Source of the DNA: Bifidobacterium aesculapii
GTDB lineage: Bacteria > Actinomycetota > Actinomycetes > Actinomycetales > Bifidobacteriaceae
Direction: 5' to 3'
Assembly (NCBI RefSeq): GCF_001417815.1
Contig: NZ_BCFK01000011.1
Coordinates: forward strand, 1-53,524
DNA length: 53,524 nt
Every line of letters begins with the position of its first letter. The first letter of the stretch is position 1. The notes under the pieces were generated by a model that searched no databases, was not told the DNA's origin, and saw nothing but the letters and a program-made list of their open reading frames with translations. Position numbers and translations under genes: made by a program. Of this stretch, positions 7,083-16,650 are shown piece by piece.

Positions 7083-9173
7083 CTACTGCGCGTTACCTCC
7101 GCTGGTGTTACCTGAGCTGTTGGAGCCGCCGGAACCGGTCGTCCCGGAATCATCCGAATCCTCGTTGGTTGAGGACCCCTGCGTGGTGAGCGTGATCGTC
7201 GCGCCCTTCTCGGCCTGACCGGCCGGCGGGTTCTGCGCGGTGACCTTATCGGTCGACCCGGTCGATCCGGACTGCGTCACGGTGAATCCGAGCGCCTCCA
7301 GCTGGGCCTTCGCGGACGCGAACGTCTGACCGACCACGTTCGGCACGGTCGTCTGCTCCTTGCCCTTCGACACGACGATCGTCACGGCGGAGCGCTGCGC
7401 GACGGACGTGCCGGAACCGGGGTTCACGCTCATCACCGTGCCGGCGGCGATCGTGTCCGAATACTCTTCGGTGATCGTCACCGTGAATCCGAGCGACTGC
7501 AGCGAGGCCGTCGCCGCGTCCTTGTTCTGCCCGACGATGCCGTCCGGCACCGTCGTCATACCGGAGGAGACCCACAGCTGGATCGATGTGCCCTTCGGCT
7601 GCGAGGTGCCTGCGGCCGGGTCGGTGCGCGTCACGGCGCCCTGTTCGATGTCGGCGCTGTCTTCCGTCTGCACGCTGGACATCACCTTGAACCCGGCCTG
7701 CTTCAGCTCGGCGGTGGCCTCCGACCGCGACATGCCCTTCACGTCGGGCACGGTCGTGTTCTGCGGGCCGGCGGAGAACCACACCTTCACGGTGGCGCCC
7801 TTGCGCGCCTTGTCGCCGCCCTTCGGGCTCTGCTTCGTGAACGTGCCCTCCGGTTCGGTCGAATCGGTGTCGACCATCGCCTGGAACTGGAAGCCCGCCG
7901 CCTCGATTGTCGACTTGGCGCGGTCCTTGGTCATCGCGGAGGTGATCGTCGGCACGGTGGCGGTCTGCGAGACCGTCTTCTCGCCGCCCATCGCGAAGAA
8001 CACGGCGATGAGGATCGCGACGACCACGAGGCCGCCGAACACCGAGCCGAGGATGATGCGCTTCTTGCGCTTCGCCTTCAGCGCGGCCTCACGCTGCGCG
8101 GCGCGCGAACGGGCCGCCGCGGCCGTCGACTGCCCGGCGCCGACGCCCGCCGGCGCCACCTGCTCGAACTGGCCGGTCACCGGGTTGAACGCCTGCGTGG
8201 AGTTCTTGTCGTTCGGGTTGAGCGGCACGGTGGCGGCGTCCTGTTCGGCCTGCTTGCGCGCCTTCATGTTCGCGAGATCGGTGAGCGGGTTGAACGCCGC
8301 CGCGACCGGCACGCCGCCGTTCATGTAGGTCAGGATGTCGTTCTTGAAGTCGGCGGCCGTGGCGTAGCGGTTCTGACGATCCTTCGCCATCGCCTTCGCG
8401 CAGATCGAATCCCACATCTTCGGCAGTCCCGGCACGACCGCGGAAGGCGGCGTCGCGACTTCGGAGACGTGCTGGTAGGCGATCGCCACCGCCGAATCGC
8501 CGGTGAACGGCGGACGCCCGGTGAGCATCTCGTAGAGCACGCAGCCGGCCGAATACAGGTCGGAGCGCATATCGACGGTCTCGCCGCGCGCCTGCTCCGG
8601 GGAGAGATACTGCGCGGTGCCGACCACGCCCTGCGACTGCGTCATCGTGGCGGCGGAATCGTCGAGCGCGCGGGCGATGCCGAAGTCCATGACCTTGACC
8701 ATGCCCTGCTCGGAGATCATGATGTTGCCGGGCTTGATGTCGCGGTGGATGACGCCCATGCGGTGCGAGTATTCGAGCGCGTTGAGCACGCCGAGCATCA
8801 CCTGTTCGGCGTCGCGCTGCGAGAGCGCGCCGTTCACGCGGATGATGTCGCGCAGGGTCTGTCCCTTCACGTACTCCATCACGAGGTACGGCAGGAGTTC
8901 GGCCTGCCCGTTCTCGCCGACGACGGTCTCTTCGCCCGAATCATAGATGTTGACGATGTTCGGGTTGTTCATCTGCGCGACCGAGTGCGCCTCACGGCGG
9001 AACCGCTTGAGGAAGATCTCGTCATTGGCGAGGTCGGCGCGCATGATCTTGATGGCGACGGTGCGTCCGAGACGCGTATCCGTGGCCACGTGCACCTCGG
9101 CCATTCCTCCGCGGCCGATCAGCTGCCCCAGCTGATAGCGGCCTTGGGCCAGAGAAGAGGGCATGTTGCTCAT
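7083..9173 (-). CDS. pknB: PASTA-domain serine/threonine kinase PknB
   Basis: Encodes 696 residues. The kinase domain (about 13-275) has the glycine loop GRGGMAEV, Lys42, the HRDIKPGN loop with Asp145, DFG at 163-165 and SPE at 191-193. A juxtamembrane linker leads to a membrane helix (about 374-396) and four PASTA domains (from about 405), which bind muropeptides outside the cell. The C-terminus is rich in S, T, G and N. PknB coordinates peptidoglycan synthesis and division with growth. The start at 9173 overlaps the pknA stop by 4 bp (ATGA) and is preceded by GGAAGGAG, so translation is coupled. It is the last gene of the fhaA-pknB operon. Confidence 0.95.
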   Translation of the reverse strand: MSNMPSSLAQGRYQLGQLIGRGGMAEVHVATDTRLGRTVAIKIMRADLANDEIFLKRFRREAHSVAQMNNPNIVNIYDSGEETVVGENGQAELLPYLVMEYVKGQTLRDIIRVNGALSQRDAEQVMLGVLNALEYSHRMGVIHRDIKPGNIMISEQGMVKVMDFGIARALDDSAATMTQSQGVVGTAQYLSPEQARGETVDMRSDLYSAGCVLYEMLTGRPPFTGDSAVAIAYQHVSEVATPPSAVVPGLPKMWDSICAKAMAKDRQNRYATAADFKNDILTYMNGGVPVAAAFNPLTDLANMKARKQAEQDAATVPLNPNDKNSTQAFNPVTGQFEQVAPAGVGAGQSTAAAARSRAAQREAALKAKRKKRIILGSVFGGLVVVAILIAVFFAMGGEKTVSQTATVPTITSAMTKDRAKSTIEAAGFQFQAMVDTDSTEPEGTFTKQSPKGGDKARKGATVKVWFSAGPQNTTVPDVKGMSRSEATAELKQAGFKVMSSVQTEDSADIEQGAVTRTDPAAGTSQPKGTSIQLWVSSGMTTVPDGIVGQNKDAATASLQSLGFTVTITEEYSDTIAAGTVMSVNPGSGTSVAQRSAVTIVVSKGKEQTTVPNVVGQTFASAKAQLEALGFTVTQSGSTGSTDKVTAQNPPAGQAEKGATITLTTQGSSTNEDSDDSGTTGSGGSNSSGNTSGGNAQ

Positions 9174-10159
9174 TGCTGCTCCTTCCAAAACGTCTGCTGG
9201 TTCGCGCGGCCGTCCGCGGGGCCGCCGTCGCGCCTGTCAGGCGATGAGACGAGGGGGATGTGCGGGGTGCTGGAGATCCTGCGCGGCAGGCGGCGCCCCG
9301 TGATGATGGTGGCATCGTTCAGTTCGGTCTGCTGGTCGAGCAGGCGGCGTTCGATGCGCGCGAGCGTGCGCGAGACGACGAGCGCGTCCTTCGGGCGGTC
9401 GAGCGGATCCTTCGCCAGCATCGACATGACGAATTCGCGCAGCTGCACGTCGATGTCGTTCGGCAGCGGCGGCACCGGATCGTTCACGTGCGCGGCGGCG
9501 ATGTCGACGGGCGTGGCGCCCGTGAACGGACGATGCCCGCACAGGCCCTCGTACGCGACGACGCCCAGCGAGTAGATGTCCGACTGCGGCGTGGCCTGCT
9601 GGCCCTGCGCCTGCTCGGGGGAGATGTACTGGGCGGTGCCCACGACCATGCCGTCCTGCGTGATCTGCTCCTGATTCGTGGAGTAGGAGACGCCGAAATC
9701 GGTGATCTTCACTTCGCCGTTGTCCGAAACCATGATGTTCGCGGGCTTCACGTCGCGGTGGATCACGCCGTGGCTGTGCGCGACGAACAGGCCGCGCGCG
9801 GTCTGGATGAGGATCGGCAGCAGTTCCAGCGGGTCCATCGCGCCCTTCTCGTGGAACAGGTCCGCGAGGGACTTCGACGGCACGTACTCCATGATGAGGA
9901 AGCCGATGCCGTCATGCTCGTAGTATTCGAACAACGCGGCGATGTTCGGGTGCGCGAGGTTCGCGGAATTGTGCGCTTCGGCACGCAGACGGCGCAGCTT
10001 CGCCTCCGCGTTGGTCAGGTCGGAGCGCAGCGCCTTGATGGCGACCGGCCGGCCGAGCTGGATGTCCCAGCCTTTCCAGACCTCGCCCATGCCGCCCTTC
10101 GCGATGCGCGAGTCGAGGCGGTATCGGCGATGGATCAGCTGTCCTTCGATCAGTTTCAT
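9170..10159 (-). CDS. pknA: Serine/threonine kinase PknA, catalytic domain only
   Basis: Encodes 329 residues beginning MKLIEGQLIHRRYRLD. The kinase domain has GKGGMGEV, VAIKAL, HRDVKPAN, DFG and SPEQ. After the kinase domain only about 60 residues follow, and no membrane helix is evident, so this form may be cytosolic, unlike mycobacterial PknA, which has a membrane helix. It partners PknB in phosphorylating division and wall-synthesis proteins. Start and stop overlap the neighbours by 4 bp on both sides (ATGA), showing tight translational coupling with pbpA and pknB. Confidence 0.92.
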   Translation of the reverse strand: MKLIEGQLIHRRYRLDSRIAKGGMGEVWKGWDIQLGRPVAIKALRSDLTNAEAKLRRLRAEAHNSANLAHPNIAALFEYYEHDGIGFLIMEYVPSKSLADLFHEKGAMDPLELLPILIQTARGLFVAHSHGVIHRDVKPANIMVSDNGEVKITDFGVSYSTNQEQITQDGMVVGTAQYISPEQAQGQQATPQSDIYSLGVVAYEGLCGHRPFTGATPVDIAAAHVNDPVPPLPNDIDVQLREFVMSMLAKDPLDRPKDALVVSRTLARIERRLLDQQTELNDATIITGRRLPRRISSTPHIPLVSSPDRRDGGPADGRANQQTFWKEQQ

Positions 10160-11622
10160 TGCTTGAGCGCCTCCTCGAGTACGGAACGGAAAATCGGGCC
10201 TGCTGCTTCGACGCCGTAGCCGTAGGTATTGGTCACGACCACCGCCACGGCGATCTTCGGGTCGTCGGCGGGGGCGAAGCCCATCACCCATCCGTCGATG
10301 CCGGTGTTGCCGACGCCGGTCTGTGCGGTGCCGGTCTTCGCTGCGACGCTCACGCCTGCGGGGGCGAGCGAGGGCGAATCCTTGGTGACGACCGCCTGCA
10401 TCATCTGCGTGAGCTTGTTCGCCGTGTCCGCGCTGAACGGTTCGGACATCGTCGAGGCCTTCGTCTCGGACAGCACGGACAGGTCGCTGGCGCGCACGCG
10501 GTCGACGAGCGTGGGGCGCATCAGCGTGCCGTCGTTTGCGATGGCGGCGGCGATCAGCGCGTTCTGCAACGGCGTCTCGACCATGTCGCCCTGTCCGATC
10601 GAGGCGAGCGCGAGCTTGTCGTCGGTCATCGACGTCGGATATTTCGACGCCACGGCCCTGATCGGCAAACCGGTCGAATCGGTGCCGTCCACGACGATCG
10701 AACTGCCGAAGCCGAGTTTCGTGGCGATGTCGGAGATCTTGTCCTGCCCGAGCGCGACGCCCAACTGTGCGAATGCGGTGTTCGACGAGTAGGCGAGTGC
10801 GTCCTCCAGGGAGATCGTGTTGTTGGCGCCGTTGGCGCGCGCGTCCACGTTGGTGAGGTCCGTGACCGTGCCGGGCAGCGTGTAGCTGGCGCCGGCGGGA
10901 ATCTGCGTGTCCGTCTGGTACTGGCCGGTTTCGAGCGCCGCCGCGGCGACGACCGTCTTGAACGTCGATCCGGGCGGGAACAGCTGGCTCGTCGCGTTGT
11001 TGAGCATCGGGTTGGCCGGGTCCTGCGTGAGGTTCGCGTAGTTCTCCGTCAGCGCGTTGCCGTCGTGCGTGGCGAGCACGTTCGGATCGTAGCTGGGCGT
11101 CGACACCATCGCGAGGATGCGCCCGGTCTTCGGTTCGATCGCGACGACCGCGCCGGACTGGTTGCCGAGCGCGTTGTACGCGACCTGCTGCAGCGAGGTG
11201 CTGATGGACGTCTCGATGTTCGCGCCCTTGTTGTCGCTGCCGGTGAGCGTCGACTTGATGCGCTGCCAGAACAGGCTGTCCGATTCGCCGGAGAGCAGCG
11301 AGTTGCGTGACGCCTCGACGCCGCGGTCGGCGCGCTGGCTGATCGAGAAGAAACCGGTCACGGGCGCGTACAGCGGGCCGTTCGAGTACGAGCGCTGGTA
11401 TTTGAACGCGTCGTTCGACGGGTCGGATTTGGCGAGCACCGTGCCGTCCGCCGCGAGGATCGAGCCGCGCGGCGCGCCGAACTCGTGGTAGAGGGCGCGC
11501 GTGTTGCGCGTGTCCGCGTTGAGCGAGGTCGCGCGGATTGCGGTGATGATCGTCGTGGACAGGCCGAGGATCGTGAACAGCACGATCACGGCGGTGAAGA
11601 GCTGTCGGAGGGTCTTGTTCAC
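10156..11622 (-). CDS. pbpA: Class B penicillin-binding protein (PbpA type transpeptidase)
   Basis: Encodes 488 residues. A membrane helix (about 8-30) precedes the non-catalytic dimerisation domain (APRGSI at 50-55 is typical) and the transpeptidase domain. The active-site motifs are SxxK (Ser219 and Lys222), SxN (279-281) and KTG (429-431). It cross-links peptidoglycan and is expected to work with the adjacent RodA/FtsW-type glycosyltransferase. The start is GTG in a GTGA overlap with the rodA stop; the stop overlaps pknA by 4 bp. Confidence 0.95.
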   Translation of the reverse strand: MNKTLRQLFTAVIVLFTILGLSTTIITAIRATSLNADTRNTRALYHEFGAPRGSILAADGTVLAKSDPSNDAFKYQRSYSNGPLYAPVTGFFSISQRADRGVEASRNSLLSGESDSLFWQRIKSTLTGSDNKGANIETSISTSLQQVAYNALGNQSGAVVAIEPKTGRILAMVSTPSYDPNVLATHDGNALTENYANLTQDPANPMLNNATSQLFPPGSTFKTVVAAAALETGQYQTDTQIPAGASYTLPGTVTDLTNVDARANGANNTISLEDALAYSSNTAFAQLGVALGQDKISDIATKLGFGSSIVVDGTDSTGLPIRAVASKYPTSMTDDKLALASIGQGDMVETPLQNALIAAAIANDGTLMRPTLVDRVRASDLSVLSETKASTMSEPFSADTANKLTQMMQAVVTKDSPSLAPAGVSVAAKTGTAQTGVGNTGIDGWVMGFAPADDPKIAVAVVVTNTYGYGVEAAGPIFRSVLEEALKQ

Positions 11623-13190
11623 CTGGCGCCTCCTCTGCTGGAACGTGCGTGCGCGGCGTGACGCCCGCCGCCGGCGCGCCGCGCGTCGTCCGCGGACGCC
11701 GCACGCGGGTCGAGCGACGTCCGCACGGGCGCGATCGGCGCGATCGGGGTGTCGCCCGCGGTGTCGCGCGTGTCGTCGTCGTTGGAGCGCAGGTCGCGCG
11801 CCGCGGCGAGTTCCGCCTCGCGCTCCTTGAGCTCGTGGTCGCGCAGGACTGCCATCGCCTCGTACTGGAACGTTTCGGAATCGGTGTCCGGCGCGGGCTT
11901 GTTCGCCGCGTTGGAGATGACGATGAGCAGCGTCGCGAGAATGTAGTTCGCGATGAGCGACGAGCCGCCGGCCGCCATATACGGCAGGGTCAGACCGGTC
12001 AGCGGAATCACCAGCGTGATGCCGCCGACGACGGTGAACACCTGGAACGCCATCGTGAACACGAGACCGGAGGCGAGGAGCTTGCCGAAACCGTCCTTGA
12101 TCTTCATCGCGGTGACGAACCCGGAGGCGATGATGATGACGTACAGCACGAGCACGCCCATGCAGCCGACGAGACCCAGCTCCTCGCCCACGGAGGCGTA
12201 GATGTAGTCGGAGTTCGCGAACGGCGTGATGCTCGGGTGGCCCTGTCCGAGCCCGGTGCCCATCAGCCCGCCTGAGGCGAGGCCGAACAGGCCGGTCACA
12301 ATCTGGTAGGAGCCGCCGTATTCACGGTTGTAGAGCTCCTGGTCGAACGGGTGCAGCCAGGCGTCCACGCGGGCGCCCACATGGCTGAATATGCTCGCGG
12401 CGAGCACCGCTCCCGCGGCGAAGGCGATGAAGCCGATGACGATCCAGCTCAGCCGTCCGGTGGAGACGTACAGCATCGCGACGAACATCGCGAAGAACAT
12501 CAGCGAGGTGCCGAGGTCGTGCTGCATGATGAGCACGCCCATCGAAGCGACCCACACGATGACGATCGGGCCGAGGTCCTTGATGCGCGGCAGTTGGAGC
12601 CCCAGCACCTTCTTGCCGCCCACGGCCAGCTGGTCGCGGTGGTCGAACAGGTATGCGGCGAAAAAGAACGCGAGGAACAGCTTCGCAAACTCGCCCGGCT
12701 GAATCTGCCCGACGCCCGGAATCCTGATCCAGATGCGCGCGCCGTTGATCTCCTGGCCGAGCACCGGAAGCATCGGGGAAAGCAGCAGCACGAGGCCGAC
12801 GACCATGCTCACATACGAGAACCGGCGCAGCACGCGGTAGTCCTTGAGCCCGATGACCAGCGCGGAGCACAGGACGATGGCGATGCACACGAACATGATC
12901 TGGCGCAGCGCCACCGACGTCCCGTTCTCATGGTCGATGCGCGCGATCATCACCACGCCGATGCCGGTGAGCAGCAGCACGCACGGCTGCACCACCTGGC
13001 TCGCATACGGCAGGAAGCGGAGCACGAGAACCCAGAAGACCAGCGACAATGCGGCCGTGACGCCCAATGCCATCGCGTATTCGCCGGGGAACGAACCGTC
13101 GACCCGGTAGAACATCTGGTAGAACGCGATGCCGCAGATCGCGAACGATGCCAGCAGCAGCGCGATCTGACGCAGGCGGAGGACGATCAT
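11619..13190 (-). CDS. rodA: FtsW/RodA/SpoVE family peptidoglycan glycosyltransferase
   Basis: Encodes 523 residues with about ten to twelve membrane helices. SEDS-family features are visible, including NGARIWIRIPGVGQIQPGEFAK, the QHDLGTSLMFF segment, and GxxGxGLGQG followed by SDYIYASVGEELG. These proteins polymerise lipid II glycan chains with a class B PBP partner, here PbpA. After the last helix a 90-residue cytoplasmic tail rich in acidic, arginine and alanine residues is a possible kinase target. It overlaps pstP and pbpA by 4 bp each. Confidence 0.93.
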   Translation of the reverse strand: MIVLRLRQIALLLASFAICGIAFYQMFYRVDGSFPGEYAMALGVTAALSLVFWVLVLRFLPYASQVVQPCVLLLTGIGVVMIARIDHENGTSVALRQIMFVCIAIVLCSALVIGLKDYRVLRRFSYVSMVVGLVLLLSPMLPVLGQEINGARIWIRIPGVGQIQPGEFAKLFLAFFFAAYLFDHRDQLAVGGKKVLGLQLPRIKDLGPIVIVWVASMGVLIMQHDLGTSLMFFAMFVAMLYVSTGRLSWIVIGFIAFAAGAVLAASIFSHVGARVDAWLHPFDQELYNREYGGSYQIVTGLFGLASGGLMGTGLGQGHPSITPFANSDYIYASVGEELGLVGCMGVLVLYVIIIASGFVTAMKIKDGFGKLLASGLVFTMAFQVFTVVGGITLVIPLTGLTLPYMAAGGSSLIANYILATLLIVISNAANKPAPDTDSETFQYEAMAVLRDHELKEREAELAAARDLRSNDDDTRDTAGDTPIAPIAPVRTSLDPRAASADDARRAGGGRHAAHARSSRGGAR

Positions 13191-14989
13191 TGCTGGTCCC
13201 CGCCTTCCTTCGGCGTTTCGCTCGACCCGGACGTGCCGGACGTGCCGGACGTCGTGTTCTTCGACGCGTCGTCCGCCTGCGCCTGCTGCATCGACTTCAG
13301 CTCGTCACGGATCAGCTTGACGTGGTCCTGCGCCTCGCCGAGGCTGTCGCGCACGATGCCCTGCTGCAGTTCCGTACGCCACGTGGACGGCAGGTCGGCC
13401 ACCTTGATTGTGGTGCGTTCGACCTCGTGCGACAGTTCGAGCCCCGCAAGATTCGTGGGCACGCCCTGGTAGATCGCGACGACGCCGTCCGCCTCGCCGA
13501 CGTAGTATTTCGACTGGCTGTACCGGTATGCGCCGAACACGCCTCCCGCGATTGCGGCGAGCAGCGCGACGATCACGACGATCAGCACCACGCGGCGCCT
13601 GCGGCGACGGCCGTGCTCGGTCTTGCGCTGTTCGAGCTTCTCCTCGTGGATGGCGCGCTTGACGGCGGGATCGTTCGGATCGGTGGTGACCACGCCGTCG
13701 CTTTTCTGCACGACGGGAATCTCGCCCGTGTCCGGGTTCTTGCGTTCGCCCTCCTCCTCGCGCACGATCGACGGCTGTGCGACGCGCGGCGCCGGCCGCG
13801 GTTCGGGTTGCGCCTCCTGCGTGAGCGCGGCCGCGCGGCGTGCGGGGGAGCCGTCGTCGCGCAGGGCGGGTGCCGTGGCGACCGGTTCGTTGACGATGTC
13901 CGCGAGCGGTTCGAGGCTGGCGCTCGCCGCACCGCCCACGAGCGGCGTCTGGTGCGGCAACGCGAACGCGTGCGCGTCGAGCGCGAGCGTCGCGTCGCCG
14001 ATGACCGCGGTCACGTTGTCGGTGCTGCCGGCGCGCAACGCCATCGCGACGAGACGCTGCGCGCATTCGGCCGGATCGGACAGTTCCGTCATCGTTTCGG
14101 CGATGGTGGAGTCCTCCAGCACGCCGCACAGGCCGTCGGAGCAGAGCATCCAACGGTCCGCCGGGTGCGCTTTGAGGATGGCGATGTCCGGGTGCGGGTC
14201 GATGTCGAAATCGCCGAGGACGCGCATGACGACGTTGCGCTGCGGGTGGTTCTTCGCTTCGGACGGGGTGATGCGGCCCGTGTCGATGAGATGCTGGACG
14301 TAGCTGTGGTCCTGCGTGGTGCGGCTGAGCACGCCGTCGCGCAGCAGGTAGGCGCGCGAATCGCCGATGTGCGCGAGCACCCACCATCCGTTGACGAGCG
14401 CGACGGCGGTGACGGTGGTGCCCATGCCGGCGAGTTTGCGCTCGCGGCGCGCCTTGCCGACGATCGCGTCGTGCGCGGCCATCACGGACGTCTCCAGCAT
14501 CGAGGAGATGGTCTTGACGTCGTCGGTCACGTCGTCGCGTTCGATGTGCGCGAGCGAACGGATGGCGATGGTGGAGGCGGTGTCGCCGCCCGCGTGGCCG
14601 CCCATGCCGTCGCAGATCGCGATGAAATGCTCGCCCGCGAACGAGGAATCCTGGTTGTTCGCGCGCACGGTGCCCACGTCGGAGACGGTGGTCGAGCACA
14701 GGAAAAGCTGCTGGTCGTCGGCGGGAGCGTCGCCGTTCGTGTCCGCGGCGACGTTACGCTCGTCGTCGACGATGGCGGCGTCGCCCGTCGCGTCGTGAAT
14801 GGTGTCGCCGAGCGTGTCGCCGTCGTCATGGTTGACATGCACGGCGGCGGCGGTTTCCAACGGTGCCGTGGGCTGGATGTCCTGCGCGTTGACCGGCAGC
14901 GCCTGCGTGGCCTGCTCGTCGCGGGCGTCGCGCCCGGTGGACTGTTGCGGCAGCGGTGTGGTCTGCGACTGGTCGGCGGATGCTGTCAT
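13187..14989 (-). CDS. pstP: PP2C-family serine/threonine phosphatase PstP
   Basis: Encodes 600 residues. A polar, acidic N-terminal extension of about 95 residues precedes the PP2C domain, with metal-binding motifs DGMGGH (127-132), GDSRAY, SDGL and the terminal GSTDN. A proline- and acid-rich linker leads to an arginine cluster and one membrane helix (about 470-492), then an extracytoplasmic part ending in repeats of S, G and T. It reverses PknA and PknB phosphorylation. The N-terminal extension is unusual relative to mycobacterial PstP. Its start lies 7 bp after the fhaB stop, with the ribosome-binding site GAGGTGA inside the end of fhaB. Confidence 0.94.
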   Translation of the reverse strand: MTASADQSQTTPLPQQSTGRDARDEQATQALPVNAQDIQPTAPLETAAAVHVNHDDGDTLGDTIHDATGDAAIVDDERNVAADTNGDAPADDQQLFLCSTTVSDVGTVRANNQDSSFAGEHFIAICDGMGGHAGGDTASTIAIRSLAHIERDDVTDDVKTISSMLETSVMAAHDAIVGKARRERKLAGMGTTVTAVALVNGWWVLAHIGDSRAYLLRDGVLSRTTQDHSYVQHLIDTGRITPSEAKNHPQRNVVMRVLGDFDIDPHPDIAILKAHPADRWMLCSDGLCGVLEDSTIAETMTELSDPAECAQRLVAMALRAGSTDNVTAVIGDATLALDAHAFALPHQTPLVGGAASASLEPLADIVNEPVATAPALRDDGSPARRAAALTQEAQPEPRPAPRVAQPSIVREEEGERKNPDTGEIPVVQKSDGVVTTDPNDPAVKRAIHEEKLEQRKTEHGRRRRRRVVLIVVIVALLAAIAGGVFGAYRYSQSKYYVGEADGVVAIYQGVPTNLAGLELSHEVERTTIKVADLPSTWRTELQQGIVRDSLGEAQDHVKLIRDELKSMQQAQADDASKNTTSGTSGTSGSSETPKEGGDQQ

Positions 14990-14996
14990 CGATGCA

Positions 14997-15569
14997 TCAC
15001 CTCAGCTCGAAAGTAGTGGCGCCGATGCGTACGGGCATGCGGGCGGGGAGTACGGTTGGCACGGTCAGACGCTGGTTGTTGACGACGGTTCCGTTGGTGG
15101 AGCCGAGATCCTCAATCGCCCACTGGCCCGACTGCTGGTCCATGTAGACGCGCGCGTGATGCGAGGAGACGAATTCGTCGTCGAGCACGACGGTGTTCGA
15201 CGCGGCGCGTCCCAGTGTGATCGTCTTGCCGGTCAGCGGCACCGAGGAGCCCGCCAACGGGCCGTCGATGATGACCAGCAGCGTGGGCGCGCCGGCACGC
15301 TGCCCGGCGTCGCCACGTGGCGTCTGCGCATTGCGCGGCTCCTCCGCCGACCCACCGGCCGAGGCCACGACGGGAGCGTCGCCCGTCACGGCGACGGCCG
15401 GCGTGGTCGTTTTGCGCGTGGCGTGACGCTCCTTGCGGCGGCGCGAACGCGAGGGACGCGGACTGAAGGACTCGATGTCCTTATGCAAAGAACGCACGGC
15501 GAACCACGCGAACACCCATAGCAGGATCAGGAATCCATACTTCAGTAGTGCGAAAGTCAGTTCGGTCAT
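14997..15569 (-). CDS. fhaB: FHA-domain membrane protein FhaB
   Basis: Encodes 190 residues: an N-terminal membrane helix (about 7-25), a basic linker, and a C-terminal FHA domain (about 97-190) with the phosphothreonine-binding pattern GRAASNTVVLDD, SSHHAR and STNGT. FHA domains read threonine phosphorylation made by PknA and PknB; the mycobacterial counterpart (FipA) supports septal assembly. It is second in the operon, between fhaA and pstP. Confidence 0.93.
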   Translation of the reverse strand: MTELTFALLKYGFLILLWVFAWFAVRSLHKDIESFSPRPSRSRRRKERHATRKTTTPAVAVTGDAPVVASAGGSAEEPRNAQTPRGDAGQRAGAPTLLVIIDGPLAGSSVPLTGKTITLGRAASNTVVLDDEFVSSHHARVYMDQQSGQWAIEDLGSTNGTVVNNQRLTVPTVLPARMPVRIGATTFELR

Positions 15570-15609
15570 GCGGTTTCGACCTTAATCCCGTACGGGCGCG
15601 GGCCCGTCG

Positions 15610-16311
15610 TCACTCCTGCTCCTGAGCGGAGGCCCAGTAGAGGATGCGCGTGCGGCCGATGGTGATGGTGTTGCCGTCGAGCAGCGTGGCCGCAGGCACC
15701 TGATGGCCTTCGACGTACGTGCCGTTGGTGGAGCCGAGATCGCGCGCGATGACGCCGTTCGGGGTGATGTCGATCTCCAGATGCTTGCGGGAGATGCCCG
15801 GGTCGTCGATGACGATGTCGCAGCCGGAGCCGCGCCCGAGGATCGTCTTGTCCTTGGTGAGCAGGTACTGGCTGCCGTTGATCTCCAGCAGCGGGCTGTC
15901 CTGGTTCTGGTCGTTCGTGGTGACCGGCACCGCATTGCCCTGCACGGAGGCGGAGGTGAGCTTGAAGCTGCCCTTGCTCAGGTCGAGGTCCTCCTCGAAG
16001 ATCACGACGACCGGGCCGACGAACGCATAGTGCTGGGTGCGCGCGTAGTTCGTCAGATTGTCGGCCAGTTCGTCGGCGAGGGTCTCGCTGCCCCACTGCT
16101 CGATGCGGTCGAAGTCGGGCGTGCTCAGCTTGAAGCGGTATTCGTTCGGGGCGACCGTGCGGTCGCGGCCCACAGGCATGGCCTCGTTGTCGATCTCGCG
16201 CTCGAGTGCGCTGGAGAGGTCGACGGGCTGCAGATCCTTGGAGCCGAACTTCGAGAACACTCCGTTCACTGCGCCTTCCACGCTTTTTTCAAAACGGTCG
16301 AGAACGCTCAT
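15610..16311 (-). CDS. fhaA: FHA-domain protein FhaA with DUF3662 N-terminus
   Basis: Encodes 233 residues beginning MSVLDRFEKSVEG. Residues 1-115 match the DUF3662 domain typical of FhaA; residues 140-230 are an FHA domain (LGRGSGCDIVIDD, SRKHLEI, STNGTYV). In mycobacteria FhaA binds phosphorylated MviN/MurJ to control lipid II export. The start at 16311 is preferred over 16317 because AAAGGG lies 8 bases before it but directly abuts the earlier ATG. It is the first gene of the reverse-strand operon. The linker between domains is much shorter than in mycobacterial FhaA. Confidence 0.93.
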   Translation of the reverse strand: MSVLDRFEKSVEGAVNGVFSKFGSKDLQPVDLSSALEREIDNEAMPVGRDRTVAPNEYRFKLSTPDFDRIEQWGSETLADELADNLTNYARTQHYAFVGPVVVIFEEDLDLSKGSFKLTSASVQGNAVPVTTNDQNQDSPLLEINGSQYLLTKDKTILGRGSGCDIVIDDPGISRKHLEIDITPNGVIARDLGSTNGTYVEGHQVPAATLLDGNTITIGRTRILYWASAQEQE

Positions 16312-16506
16312 AGTCATCCCTTTCTATCCTTGACCAGTGTACGCAGGGGGCGGAACGCGCCTTAGGCCATGTGTCAATACTTGCAAAAGCAACAAATCAC
16401 AGCCGTGTCGTCCCCACTCGCCGCTGCGACGCGCCATGGCTGCGCGTGGTACGCCGTCCGTTTCAGGGCCGTTTCCCCACTTGGGCGCATTTCGCTCCGG
16501 CACAGT

Positions 16507-16650
16507 CACGGTTGAATCCGGCAGGGTTACGGTTGAATCCGGGGTTTGCCTCGTTTTTCCGGGACAAGTCATGGAGTGAACCGTGAAAAGGGCGGACTGA
16601 ACCGTGGCGGGCGCGGACTGAACCGTGACGAAGGTGGAGCGTGTACCGTG
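16507..16650. repeat. Mirrored 21-bp array, CACGGTTGAATCCG repeat
   Basis: Left cluster: copies of CACGGTTGAATCCG at 16507-16520 and 16528-16541. Right cluster: the inverted form CGGACTGAACCGTG at 16593-16606 and 16614-16627, with weaker copies at 16572-16585 and 16635-16650. Copies within each cluster are 21 bp apart. A 30-bp centre separates the clusters. The array lies between the divergent fhaA operon and the S9 peptidase gene, and its last unit contains the probable start of the latter. The remaining intergenic sequence (16318-16506) shows no gene. Confidence 0.75.
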
